From: Puniceicoccaceae bacterium | Lineage (GTDB): Bacteria > Verrucomicrobiota > Verrucomicrobiae > Opitutales > Coraliomargaritaceae | Direction of reading: 5' to 3' | Length of the DNA stretch: 18,312 nt | Assembly (NCBI GenBank): GCA_902516225.1 | Contig: CABXXS010000020.1 | Span: forward strand, 1 to 18,312 | In this document: positions 6,468-14,479 of the stretch, piece after piece | How positions within the stretch are numbered: position 1 is the stretch's first letter | Layout: each line of letters opens with the position of its first letter | Program-made: the position numbers and the translations under genes | The notes under the pieces: model-generated | Databases searched by the model: none | What the model was told of the DNA's origin: nothing | What the model saw: only the letters and a program-made list of their open reading frames with translations

Positions 6468-8222
6468 AATAATTATCCTTATTTTCCTGAAGATGCTCCT
6501 TTTAATGAGGAACAGCGTAGCTGGCTGGGAGGCTTTCTCTCAGGGCTTAACTCACGTTTACTTGATTCTAATGATGTAACGGAGGAAAAGAATTCTTCTA
6601 ATAATGAAATCCTATTACTTTATGGAACTCAAACCGGTAACGCTGAATCCCTTGCCGAAGAAGCCGCAGAAAAAGCCCTTGAATTGGGGATTCACTCTAA
6701 TGTTATGGGGATGGATGAAGTTACGCCTGAATCGCTACAGAATTCTGAACGAACTCTACTTATTACTAGTACCTACGGTGAAGGGGAAATGCCTGATAAT
6801 GCGCAAGTATTATGGGACGCCATGAAGGTAGAATCAGCACCTCGTTTAGATAATACACATTTTGCTGTCCTTGGTATTGGAGATACTAGTTATGATCTTT
6901 TCTGCCAAGCCGCAGTAGATTGGGACAATCGATTAGAGGCTCTAGGTGGCCAAAGAATCTTGGACCGTGTTGACTGTGATTTAGATTATGAGGAGCCATT
7001 TAATGATTGGATCTCAGCGTTGCTTCCCGCCCTAGTTGATTTAGGAGCTGGTGGGAACAATTCCACTATAAAGGACAAGACAAATAAAACTAAGCCAAAG
7101 TGGTCGAAGAAACTACCATTTCCAGCTAAGTTAGTTACTAATAAGGTCCTCACTAAAAATGCTTCTACTAAGGAAACACGGCATTATGAAATCTCTCTCA
7201 AAGACTCAGAGATTGATTATAAAGTTGGCGATGCACTGGGCGTTATTCCGACTAATTGCCCAGATCTAGTCACTTCTATTATAAAGACGCTCGCTTTTAA
7301 TACTGACGAAATATCGATTATATCAAAGGGTGAATCTAAGTCGCTTTTTGATGCACTCTTAAATGACTTTGAGATCAAGCTTCCGTCGAAGGAGTTGGTC
7401 GCAGCTGTCGCCGAACGTAGTGGAGATAAAAATCTCAACGAGCTACTACTTCCAGATAATAAGAAAGAAATGAGTAATTTCATGTGGGGTAGAGATCTAA
7501 TAGACTTCATCTCAGATTTTCAGTCTATTAAATTTACAGCTGAGGAGTTTGTTGCTCTTTTAAAGCCAATACAGCCACGTCTATACTCGATTTCTTCTAG
7601 TCTAGCTAAACACCCTGGTGAGGTACACTTAACAGTCGCTAGTGTCAGATATGAGAGTCTGGGTAAACAACGAAAGGGCGTATGCTCCACTTTCTTAGCG
7701 GATCGAATTTCAGAAGAGAGCCCTGTTCTATGCTATCTTGCACCTAATAAAAATTTCGGCGTACCTGCGGATGATTCTCTGCCAATGATTATGGTAGGGC
7801 CAGGGACGGGAATAGCTCCTTTTCGTGCATTTCTGGAGGAACGTGAAGTCACTAATTCAACAGGAAAGAATTGGTTATTCTTTGGTGAACGCAATCGTGA
7901 TAGCGACTTTTTATATGAAGAGGAGCTTCTCGACTGGAAAGAGAGTGGTTTGTTGAATCGTCTTGATCTTGCCTTCTCACGTGATCAGGAAGAAAAGATT
8001 TATGTGCAAGACCTCATGCGAGAGAAAGGTGCGGAGCTATTCACATGGCTAGAGCAAGGCGGCTACTTTTTTGTCTGTGGAGACGCACAGCGTATGGCCA
8101 AGGATGTCGATAAAGCTCTCTTTGATGTGATTAAAGAGCACGGAAAGCTATCCGATGACGAGACAAGTACGTATGTTTCCGAAATGAAGAAGGCTAAGCG
8201 TTACGTTCGCGATGTCTATTAG
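6465..8222 (+). CDS. CysJ-like diflavin reductase (sulfite reductase flavoprotein alpha subunit family)
   Basis: The 585-residue protein has the complete diflavin architecture that passes electrons from NADPH through FAD and FMN to a partner haem enzyme. An N-terminal helix APFNEEQRSWLGGFLSGL (11-28) precedes a flavodoxin domain with LLYGTQTGNAE (51-61), TSTYGEGEMPDNA (101-113) and LGIGDTSYDLFC (136-147). The FAD domain has RLYSISSS (372-379) and GVCSTFLAD (405-413). The NADPH domain has MVGPGTGIAPFRAFLEER (443-460), FFGERN, FFVCGDAQRMAKDV (535-548) and ends RYVRDVY, the usual C-terminal tyrosine. No cysI haemoprotein is in the window, so the electron acceptor is unknown and I do not assign cysJ. 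It follows ndh by 49 bp and converges on the large glutamate synthase gene. Confidence 0.9.
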   Translation: MNNYPYFPEDAPFNEEQRSWLGGFLSGLNSRLLDSNDVTEEKNSSNNEILLLYGTQTGNAESLAEEAAEKALELGIHSNVMGMDEVTPESLQNSERTLLITSTYGEGEMPDNAQVLWDAMKVESAPRLDNTHFAVLGIGDTSYDLFCQAAVDWDNRLEALGGQRILDRVDCDLDYEEPFNDWISALLPALVDLGAGGNNSTIKDKTNKTKPKWSKKLPFPAKLVTNKVLTKNASTKETRHYEISLKDSEIDYKVGDALGVIPTNCPDLVTSIIKTLAFNTDEISIISKGESKSLFDALLNDFEIKLPSKELVAAVAERSGDKNLNELLLPDNKKEMSNFMWGRDLIDFISDFQSIKFTAEEFVALLKPIQPRLYSISSSLAKHPGEVHLTVASVRYESLGKQRKGVCSTFLADRISEESPVLCYLAPNKNFGVPADDSLPMIMVGPGTGIAPFRAFLEEREVTNSTGKNWLFFGERNRDSDFLYEEELLDWKESGLLNRLDLAFSRDQEEKIYVQDLMREKGAELFTWLEQGGYFFVCGDAQRMAKDVDKALFDVIKEHGKLSDDETSTYVSEMKKAKRYVRDVY

Positions 8223-8303
8223 TTAGTAGGATATTAACTTACATTCCAGTAGATTATAAATAAACTGAGTTAACGACTCTCCATTTTTGGGTAATTGCAC
8301 TAC

Positions 8304-8339
8304 AGTCGATAGTCCCTTACAGGAGCTTATCTATCGACT
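8304..8339. repeat. 9-bp inverted repeat at the convergent gene ends
   Basis: AGTCGATAG (8304-8312) is exactly complementary to CTATCGACT (8331-8339) with an 18-base spacer. It spans the gltB stop codon (8317-8319) and lies in the 94-bp gap between converging genes plus the gltB tail. There is no T-tract in either direction, so it is not a classical terminator, but it may still act as an end structure. Confidence 0.3.
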
Positions 8340-11300
8340 TTCCTGCATAGTGTTCTTCAAATTTCAGATAGTTTTGAAACACGCTGACATTGTGCCGCTC
8401 CTGTTGAAGAATCCATGCAGTAGTACCTAGGGAGTTATTATCCTGAATATCCCTTTCTTGCATGGATGTTTTGTAATCATTAATTCTTTTTCGCATCAGT
8501 TTTGAAGCGAGCTCTTCTGCCGAGAATGGTTGGAGCGCCGTTTTTACATCCTTAGCAATTGTCTCTAGAAGTTTACGGTCTTGGTTCACAATTAAACTGC
8601 GAGCTAGACTATCAACTTGAGGATTAGGGTTAACCGGTCCGCTCTGCTTGAGCTGTACGCGAGCCATATCTACAGCTTTAACCAAATGCGAGTAGCAATT
8701 AATAAGCTTAAACATCTCTGGAGTATCTATTTGCCCGTACTTGGGGAAATCACCATTTAAAAGTACATTACCTGCTTTGTAAGCGTCTGCTACAGTAGTG
8801 AGCTCTTCTTTAGCAACTGCAAAGGAGAGCTCCTCTACAATCATTCTTTCATCCATGGATTTGAGAATGCCTTCTACGGTCTGCGTTTTGTACAAAGCAA
8901 GCGGTGTTGCATATTTGAAGTGCTGCTTCGTTGTTTGCCAGTTCTTGATAATCCTCTTAGCGATCTGCGAGCCAGTACGTGAAGCGTGCTGGCTAAGCAT
9001 GGTCAAGATGATCGATTCATGTGCCAATGCTTCATCACTCTCATCATTTATGGACTTTAATATTACAGAATCTTCACTGTAAGATTTGCTTAGAAGATTA
9101 TCTGGATCGTATTGATATGCGTTGCCACCAGACATTCCATTGCAGAAACCTTTGCCAAATGATCCGAGGTTCAACACCGTCCCGCTGGTCATATACTCAC
9201 AAAAGAAGTCACCAACTCCCTCGACGACGGCTAATGCTCCAGAGTTACGCACTGAAAACCTGTCGCCGGCTTCTCCATTAACATAGAATTGGCCTCCGCT
9301 AGCGCCGAATAAAGCGAAGTTTCCGACAAGAACATTTTCACCAGACCTTTTACTGCCTCCGCCGGGAGATTTTATTACCGCAATTCCGCCGCAGGCACCT
9401 TTACCGACGCCATCATTACAGGTTCCGGTATGTTCTAGTAGCATTCCGTCATTCATCCAGCATGCATAAGATTGCCCAGCAGATTTAGTGCTTCGCAGTA
9501 GAACGCTCTCCGGTGCAAGGAATCTACGACCTTTCTTTCCTGTTAAAATAGCTGGGCACTTGCTGATCTGTTCATCAGTGAGTTCATGCTCAAGTGCTCG
9601 CTCAATATCTATAGCTAATTGTCCGCCAACTGTCTTATTGCTATTTTGTAGTTCGAAGACAGGACCCTCGAAGACTACCTGATCCTGTTTGCCGCTCAGT
9701 AAGCTGGCGCGGATTTCATTGATCATTATTTCGTCAATGTTGAAGTCAGCCTCCAAATATTGCGGGTCTTCCACGGAAACTTCTTCTATCTCCTGAAGGA
9801 AATCACGAAAGTCAAGTGATCCAATTACCGAACTATGGTTGATCAAATGTAACAAACTAGTTTTTCCACGAATGGATCGTAGGCTAGAGAAACCAAGGCG
9901 TGCAAGTATGCGTCGCACATCATGAGCAGTATTCAAAAAGTACTGAGCTAACGCTCGAGCATCCCCTTCAAATACTTCAGGGTTAGTAGTTAGTCCTGCT
10001 GGGCATTTTATGTTGCAGTTCTTTGCCATCACGCATTTGAGCATCATTAAAGCCGTAGTGCCGAATTCGAAAGAATCAGCGCCCATGATAGCAGATTTTA
10101 TCACGTCAGATCCAATTTGATGTGCATTGCTGGCACGAAGAATTACTTTATCTCTAATTCCGTTAGCACAAAGCGCCTTGTGTACTTCTGCGATGCCCAG
10201 TTCTGCAGAACGCCCAGTATTTTTCAGACTAGTAACCGCTGCAGCACCAGTTCCGCCTGTAGAGCCTGCTACATTAATCACATCTGCACCGGCTTTTGCT
10301 ACTCCAACTGCTATTGTACCAATACCTTCAGAAGATACCAATTTAACGATGACTTTTACTCTCGCCGCATGCGCATCATGGATGAGCTGCGCCAAATCTT
10401 CGATCGAGTAAGTGTCATGGTGTGGTGGCGGACTAACTAGTTCAACTAGAGGGGTACCTCCACGAGAGGAAGCAATTTCTACGTTTACTTTGTGTGCAGG
10501 AAGCTGTCCGCCTTCACCTGGCTTAGCGCCTTGAGCTATCTTAATCTCAATTTCTTTGAGATTGGGATCCGCGAAATATCCTGCCCAAACACCGAACCTG
10601 CCTGATGCTATCTGCTTAATCGAGCTACTCTTGACGGTATTAAAACGGCGCGATTTTTCACCTCCTTCACCAGAATTACTAAGTGCCCCAGCAATATTTG
10701 CTCCCTGAGAAACAGCCTCATGTACAATTCCCACTAGGGCGCCATGGCTCATTGCGCCCGCTGTGAGGCAGGGTGTAATTTCGTGAGCAGGTTGGACTTT
10801 ATTTAATTCTAATGGCTTTGGCGCTGGAACTAGCTTGTCTAAATAGTGTGCCATTAGGGGCGGAATTTTTTCAATAATTATTCTATCATCCTTACAACTT
10901 AACTCTACGCCCGGGAATCGCTTGCTCCAGTGAGTGCTCATGTTAGCGAGTCTGACTTTAGTGCTATTTCTCTCTAAGGTAGCATGGTAAGTCCTGTCTT
11001 TTTGATATTCTACCGATAGGCCCTGTACAGTCAGGTGAGCATTTCCAAGAATATTTTGTTTTCCTAAAATTGAATCAAAATCTTCAACTGTCTTTGCCTC
11101 TGTGATGTCGGCAGGAAAAAATACGATATCACGAAGCGCTGCAGGACGAATGGATCTGGTCTCGTTAAGGTTTTTTACGAAGTTAGAGTAAGCATGTGTT
11201 AGCTTGAAAGCATCAATCTGTTCGGGGGTTCGACGCTCGAAACCAAAGAACTTGTATGCGCGGTTTTTTATGTCAGCGCTGTCATCTACTAGCTGTTCAA

Positions 11301-14076
11301 TGGCATTTTGAATTTGTGCAGGCACTTCGTTTTGCCCTGTAAGAAGCTCATCCACAATCTGTGATTGCGTTTCTTTGAAGCGTTTATGTAAGACTTTTTT
11401 GATCTCAAGGACTGCTTCAGGATAGCCTTCTAATCCATAGAATTTTGAAGTCTGTTCAATCGTTTTAGATATATCTTCCTGTTCTTCAGTTATACCAGAG
11501 ATCTCTAGATTTAGCGTTTGAAATGCCAATAGTGCTTCTTTGTGTTTTGGTTCCGTGAGTTGATATGACTTAAATATGTGATCGATCTCTTCATCGACGC
11601 AGTAAATTAACTCTTCACTGGTCATGTTCTTATATTCCTGTACCGCGACCTGCCCGAATGTATGTCCAGCATTGTCTTGGCGTTCTTTAAAGAGACCAAG
11701 ATGCGGGATATCGGATTCCTGACGGATACTAAGCGCTTTAAAGTACCACTCGGCAGCGCTAGCAGCTATTTCAGCGAAGCCTGCGCCGCCAACAGGCGAA
11801 TTAAGGTTGGGAAAATGATGAGATAAACGAGGATCTGACGTATCTAAATAGTTGGACTCAAAGAATTCACCACCTATATAACTCTCTGCTGTGCAAAGAC
11901 CAAACTTACCCATGGTCTTCATTAGTGACTTAGCTATGGCTTTCTGGAAGTTATCAAGGCCTTGCTGGAGATTATCTCCTTTGTTTAGTGTCAATACTCG
12001 ATCATGCACAGTAAGGGGGCAAATTGCTTGAGCTCCGTAACCGAGTAATGAAGCTATATCATGCGAACTGGCAGCCTGCCCGGTTTCCATAATAAGAGAT
12101 ACATTGAATCTAAGCCCACTCTCAATGAGTCTCTGATTTGCCGCAGCTATGGCTAGCATAGCTGGAATCGGTGCATGGCCCTGACCAATTGCTTTATCGC
12201 TGATTATAATAATTCCACGCGTAGAATCCGCTAGCGATTCGACCTTATTACATAACTCATTAATCGCATCTTCTAAGTTCTGCTCATTTTCTTCTGCCTT
12301 TTTTGATGCACAAAAGGTGCTACTAATTTCTGAAACAGTAACATCGCTTTGTTGGCGAATTTGTCCTAGCTGTTGGCGCTGAAGTAGGGGGGAGTCGAGA
12401 ATTATTTGACGGGTATCTCCAGCAGAAAAATTAGGCTTACTACCCAGAGCGACACGTAGCGTCATGCCGTCCTTCTCACGGATAGAATCTAGCGGTGGAT
12501 TGGTGACTTGAGCGAAGCGCTGGCTAAAGTATCTAGACATGCCCCCTTCTTCTAATGTCATCATGTTACTGGCCACACCGTAGCCCATGGCGCTGATTTT
12601 TTCACCCGCAGTGATAATCATAGGATCTAAGAGAAAGCGGAAACTCTCTTGGTTCATGGAGTAGGCGACGTGGCGTTGTTCTACCCCAAATTCGTACTTT
12701 TCCTCTAAGCCAGAAATTGAAAAATCCGCCAGATCGTCAATATGTACAGATCGCTCCCGTAGAAGCTTTCCGTAATCATCAGCTTGGGCTAGTTGCTCAT
12801 TTACTTCTTCTGTGCGGTAAATGCGACCTGTTGACTGGTCGAAATAAATAATACCACCGGATTCTATACGTCCGCGACGGATTACGTCTTCTGGTGGAAA
12901 ATCGATCTGCCCTGCCTCAGAGGTTACTACAAGGTAATCTGCGGTTTCAACAGTGCGTAGTGGTCGTAGGCCCATCCTATCTAGTTTAGCACCGACTCGG
13001 ACACCATCGCTGAAGACTAATGCTGCTGGACCATCATTTTTTTCCTCATAAAGACTGAAGTATTCGTACATCGCACGGACGTGCGGTTTGAGCGTTAGAT
13101 CATTTTCCCAAGCTGGTGGCATCATCGCAACCACCGCTGTGACTATATCTAGCTTATCCTCTACAATGCGGCGTGCTAATGTCTGATCTAAACGAGCGGA
13201 GTCAGACTGTCCCCTAGGAAATATAACACGTTTATTCTTTTGCTTGGCAATGGCGTCTTCGCTCAAGCGGTTTTTTTTGTCGGTATTTAGTTCCCCATTA
13301 TGCGCCATCCACCGAAAAGGCTGAGCCATAAAAGTCGCTGGCGCAGTATTGGTTGAGAAGCGTGTGTGAAATAAGAAAATACTAATTTCATGGTCTGGGT
13401 CTGTCAGATCTTTGAAATAAGGCACTACCTCCCCTGAGTTTAGGCGTCCTTTGTAAACCATGGTCTTTGCACTCATAGAGAGTGGGTAAAAGCCATCCAT
13501 TAATTCATTACTATAAGCGACGGCCTCAATGGCGATGAGTGCATCATTAATAGCATGATCAAAATTTTCTGTATCACCTGTGAAAGATTTTGATTTACCG
13601 AAAATAAGCTGGTGAATCGGCTGTTGCTTCGACTGCGCTCGCTGCGTTAGCACGCCAGGATCTACTTCGACCATTCGCCACAATAAAATATCTAGGTTAA
13701 ATTCTGCGCACTTCTCTTCAATCACTTTTTTGATGGCAGTATCTTGTGCGCTCTTATGAGGAAAAAAGAAGTTAGCTACCCCAAACTCGCCCTTTTGGAG
13801 TGTTTTACGGTTTAGAATTTTAGCGAAGAACCGAGTCGAAAGATCCATATTGATGCCAGCGCCATCACCTACGCCTTCGGAACTCATACCTCCCCTGTGG
13901 GGAATTACGCAGAGAGCCTCGTGCCCCTTGAGCATCAAATCATGAGTTTGCTTTCCAGCTTTGTTGGCTATGAAGCCAACGCCACAGCTGTCGTGGGAAA
14001 AATCACGGTCATAAAGGGAGTGTGAATTTAGTTCACACTCCATATTGTCTGTAAACGCTGTTTTACTTTTGCTCAT
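8317..14076 (-). CDS. gltB: Glutamate synthase large subunit, unusually long form
   Basis: The 1919-residue protein makes glutamate from glutamine and 2-oxoglutarate. An N-terminal pro-segment ends before Cys31 (DSCGVGFIA), the expected mature nucleophile of the class II amidotransferase domain (31 to about 430; HTRFSTNT 237-244, NGELNT 260-265). The central domain covers about 470-765. The FMN synthase domain covers about 1090-1410: TAGAMSHGAL 1105-1114, SNSGEGGE 1133-1140, GAKPGEGGQLPAHK 1183-1196, GGTGAAA 1274-1280. Iron-sulfur cysteines are 1348, 1354 and 1358, spaced Cx5Cx3C where the usual pattern is Cx5Cx4C. The GXGXG helix domain is about 1470-1660 (GKGACGGIAV, FALFGASGGQ). Usual GltB length is about 1500: the excess sits at about 795-1010 and after about 1730. 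No gltD is adjacent. ATG 14076 has no Shine-Dalgarno sequence. The reading frame is intact throughout. A glutamate-synthase-related enzyme with another electron donor is possible. Confidence 0.93.
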   Translation of the reverse strand: MSKSKTAFTDNMECELNSHSLYDRDFSHDSCGVGFIANKAGKQTHDLMLKGHEALCVIPHRGGMSSEGVGDGAGINMDLSTRFFAKILNRKTLQKGEFGVANFFFPHKSAQDTAIKKVIEEKCAEFNLDILLWRMVEVDPGVLTQRAQSKQQPIHQLIFGKSKSFTGDTENFDHAINDALIAIEAVAYSNELMDGFYPLSMSAKTMVYKGRLNSGEVVPYFKDLTDPDHEISIFLFHTRFSTNTAPATFMAQPFRWMAHNGELNTDKKNRLSEDAIAKQKNKRVIFPRGQSDSARLDQTLARRIVEDKLDIVTAVVAMMPPAWENDLTLKPHVRAMYEYFSLYEEKNDGPAALVFSDGVRVGAKLDRMGLRPLRTVETADYLVVTSEAGQIDFPPEDVIRRGRIESGGIIYFDQSTGRIYRTEEVNEQLAQADDYGKLLRERSVHIDDLADFSISGLEEKYEFGVEQRHVAYSMNQESFRFLLDPMIITAGEKISAMGYGVASNMMTLEEGGMSRYFSQRFAQVTNPPLDSIREKDGMTLRVALGSKPNFSAGDTRQIILDSPLLQRQQLGQIRQQSDVTVSEISSTFCASKKAEENEQNLEDAINELCNKVESLADSTRGIIIISDKAIGQGHAPIPAMLAIAAANQRLIESGLRFNVSLIMETGQAASSHDIASLLGYGAQAICPLTVHDRVLTLNKGDNLQQGLDNFQKAIAKSLMKTMGKFGLCTAESYIGGEFFESNYLDTSDPRLSHHFPNLNSPVGGAGFAEIAASAAEWYFKALSIRQESDIPHLGLFKERQDNAGHTFGQVAVQEYKNMTSEELIYCVDEEIDHIFKSYQLTEPKHKEALLAFQTLNLEISGITEEQEDISKTIEQTSKFYGLEGYPEAVLEIKKVLHKRFKETQSQIVDELLTGQNEVPAQIQNAIEQLVDDSADIKNRAYKFFGFERRTPEQIDAFKLTHAYSNFVKNLNETRSIRPAALRDIVFFPADITEAKTVEDFDSILGKQNILGNAHLTVQGLSVEYQKDRTYHATLERNSTKVRLANMSTHWSKRFPGVELSCKDDRIIIEKIPPLMAHYLDKLVPAPKPLELNKVQPAHEITPCLTAGAMSHGALVGIVHEAVSQGANIAGALSNSGEGGEKSRRFNTVKSSSIKQIASGRFGVWAGYFADPNLKEIEIKIAQGAKPGEGGQLPAHKVNVEIASSRGGTPLVELVSPPPHHDTYSIEDLAQLIHDAHAARVKVIVKLVSSEGIGTIAVGVAKAGADVINVAGSTGGTGAAAVTSLKNTGRSAELGIAEVHKALCANGIRDKVILRASNAHQIGSDVIKSAIMGADSFEFGTTALMMLKCVMAKNCNIKCPAGLTTNPEVFEGDARALAQYFLNTAHDVRRILARLGFSSLRSIRGKTSLLHLINHSSVIGSLDFRDFLQEIEEVSVEDPQYLEADFNIDEIMINEIRASLLSGKQDQVVFEGPVFELQNSNKTVGGQLAIDIERALEHELTDEQISKCPAILTGKKGRRFLAPESVLLRSTKSAGQSYACWMNDGMLLEHTGTCNDGVGKGACGGIAVIKSPGGGSKRSGENVLVGNFALFGASGGQFYVNGEAGDRFSVRNSGALAVVEGVGDFFCEYMTSGTVLNLGSFGKGFCNGMSGGNAYQYDPDNLLSKSYSEDSVILKSINDESDEALAHESIILTMLSQHASRTGSQIAKRIIKNWQTTKQHFKYATPLALYKTQTVEGILKSMDERMIVEELSFAVAKEELTTVADAYKAGNVLLNGDFPKYGQIDTPEMFKLINCYSHLVKAVDMARVQLKQSGPVNPNPQVDSLARSLIVNQDRKLLETIAKDVKTALQPFSAEELASKLMRKRINDYKTSMQERDIQDNNSLGTTAWILQQERHNVSVFQNYLKFEEHYAGKSIDKLL

Positions 14077-14142
14077 TCTTAAAAATCTAATTTACTCTGC
14101 ATTGAAGTTACAGAGCTAGCTAATAAGCTATCTTAATACACC

Positions 14143-14159
14143 ACTAGTAACTTACTAGT
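14143..14159. promoter_or_regulatory. 17-bp perfect palindrome upstream of gltB (candidate operator)
   Basis: ACTAGTAA (14143-14150) and TTACTAGT (14152-14159) are exact reverse complements around one central base. It is centred 75 bp before the gltB start codon, a position consistent with a dimeric regulator site. I do not recognise the motif as that of a named regulator. Confidence 0.4.
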
Positions 14160-14177
14160 TTAGTTTATGCTTTTTCT

Positions 14178-14200
14178 AGCGCAAGCTCTTTGCGCTTTTT
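14178..14200 (+). terminator. Hairpin plus T-tract, terminator-like in the plus direction
   Basis: AGCGCAA (14178-14184) pairs with TTGCGCT (14190-14196) around GCTCT, and TTTT follows (the pairing T plus four more). In the plus direction this is a compact intrinsic-terminator shape, yet no plus-strand gene precedes it. Read on the minus strand it is a hairpin in the gltB leader without a U-tract. Confidence 0.3.
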
Positions 14201-14352
14201 ACTCAGAGCAGTGGCGTAGATCATATCGCAGAATAAGAAGGTAGCCAGATGCTAGCGAATTGCGATCTCTGGATTAGAAAAATTTTTTAAAGCTATGAGC
14301 TACTAATTGAAGGTCAAAGACACAAATAACCACCGTTTATAATTTAGTAAAA

Positions 14353-14433
<81 letters not shown>

Positions 14434-14479
14434 TAAAAGTGTTTGAAAGTCGGATTAGCGTAGAGCGGCGTCAAGTTCT

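Larger units (their letters stand above)
14077..14352 (-). promoter_or_regulatory. gltB leader/promoter region (276 bp)
   Basis: This gene-free stretch lies between tRNA-Pro and gltB, both on the minus strand. It contains a perfect 17-bp palindrome (14143-14159), a smaller dyad TAGCT-AATA-AGCTA (14117-14130) and a 7-bp hairpin (14178-14196). I do not see a convincing -35/-10 pair, so the promoter cannot be placed. Confidence 0.4.

Noticed and set aside
6465..8222. Assigning the diflavin reductase as true cysJ or as a cytochrome P450 reductase
   Set aside because: Domain order fits both and there is no cysI or P450 gene in the window, so only the family-level call is supported.
10117..10440. 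Plus-strand open frames antisense to gltB, including 107 codons here and shorter ones at 8798-9281 and 9488-9682
   Set aside because: They are shadows of a strongly conserved coding region (FMN and GXGXG domains of GltB) and encode low-complexity or cysteine-rich sequence with no family resemblance.
8317..14076. Possibility that the long GltB is a fusion with GltD
   Set aside because: Neither the extra central segment nor the C-terminal tail shows the GltD-type iron-sulfur cysteines or the two dinucleotide-binding GXGXXG/A motifs.
14178..14200. Hairpin as terminator of tRNA-Pro
   Set aside because: The T-tract is on the wrong side for minus-strand transcription and the hairpin is over 150 bp beyond the tRNA 3' end.
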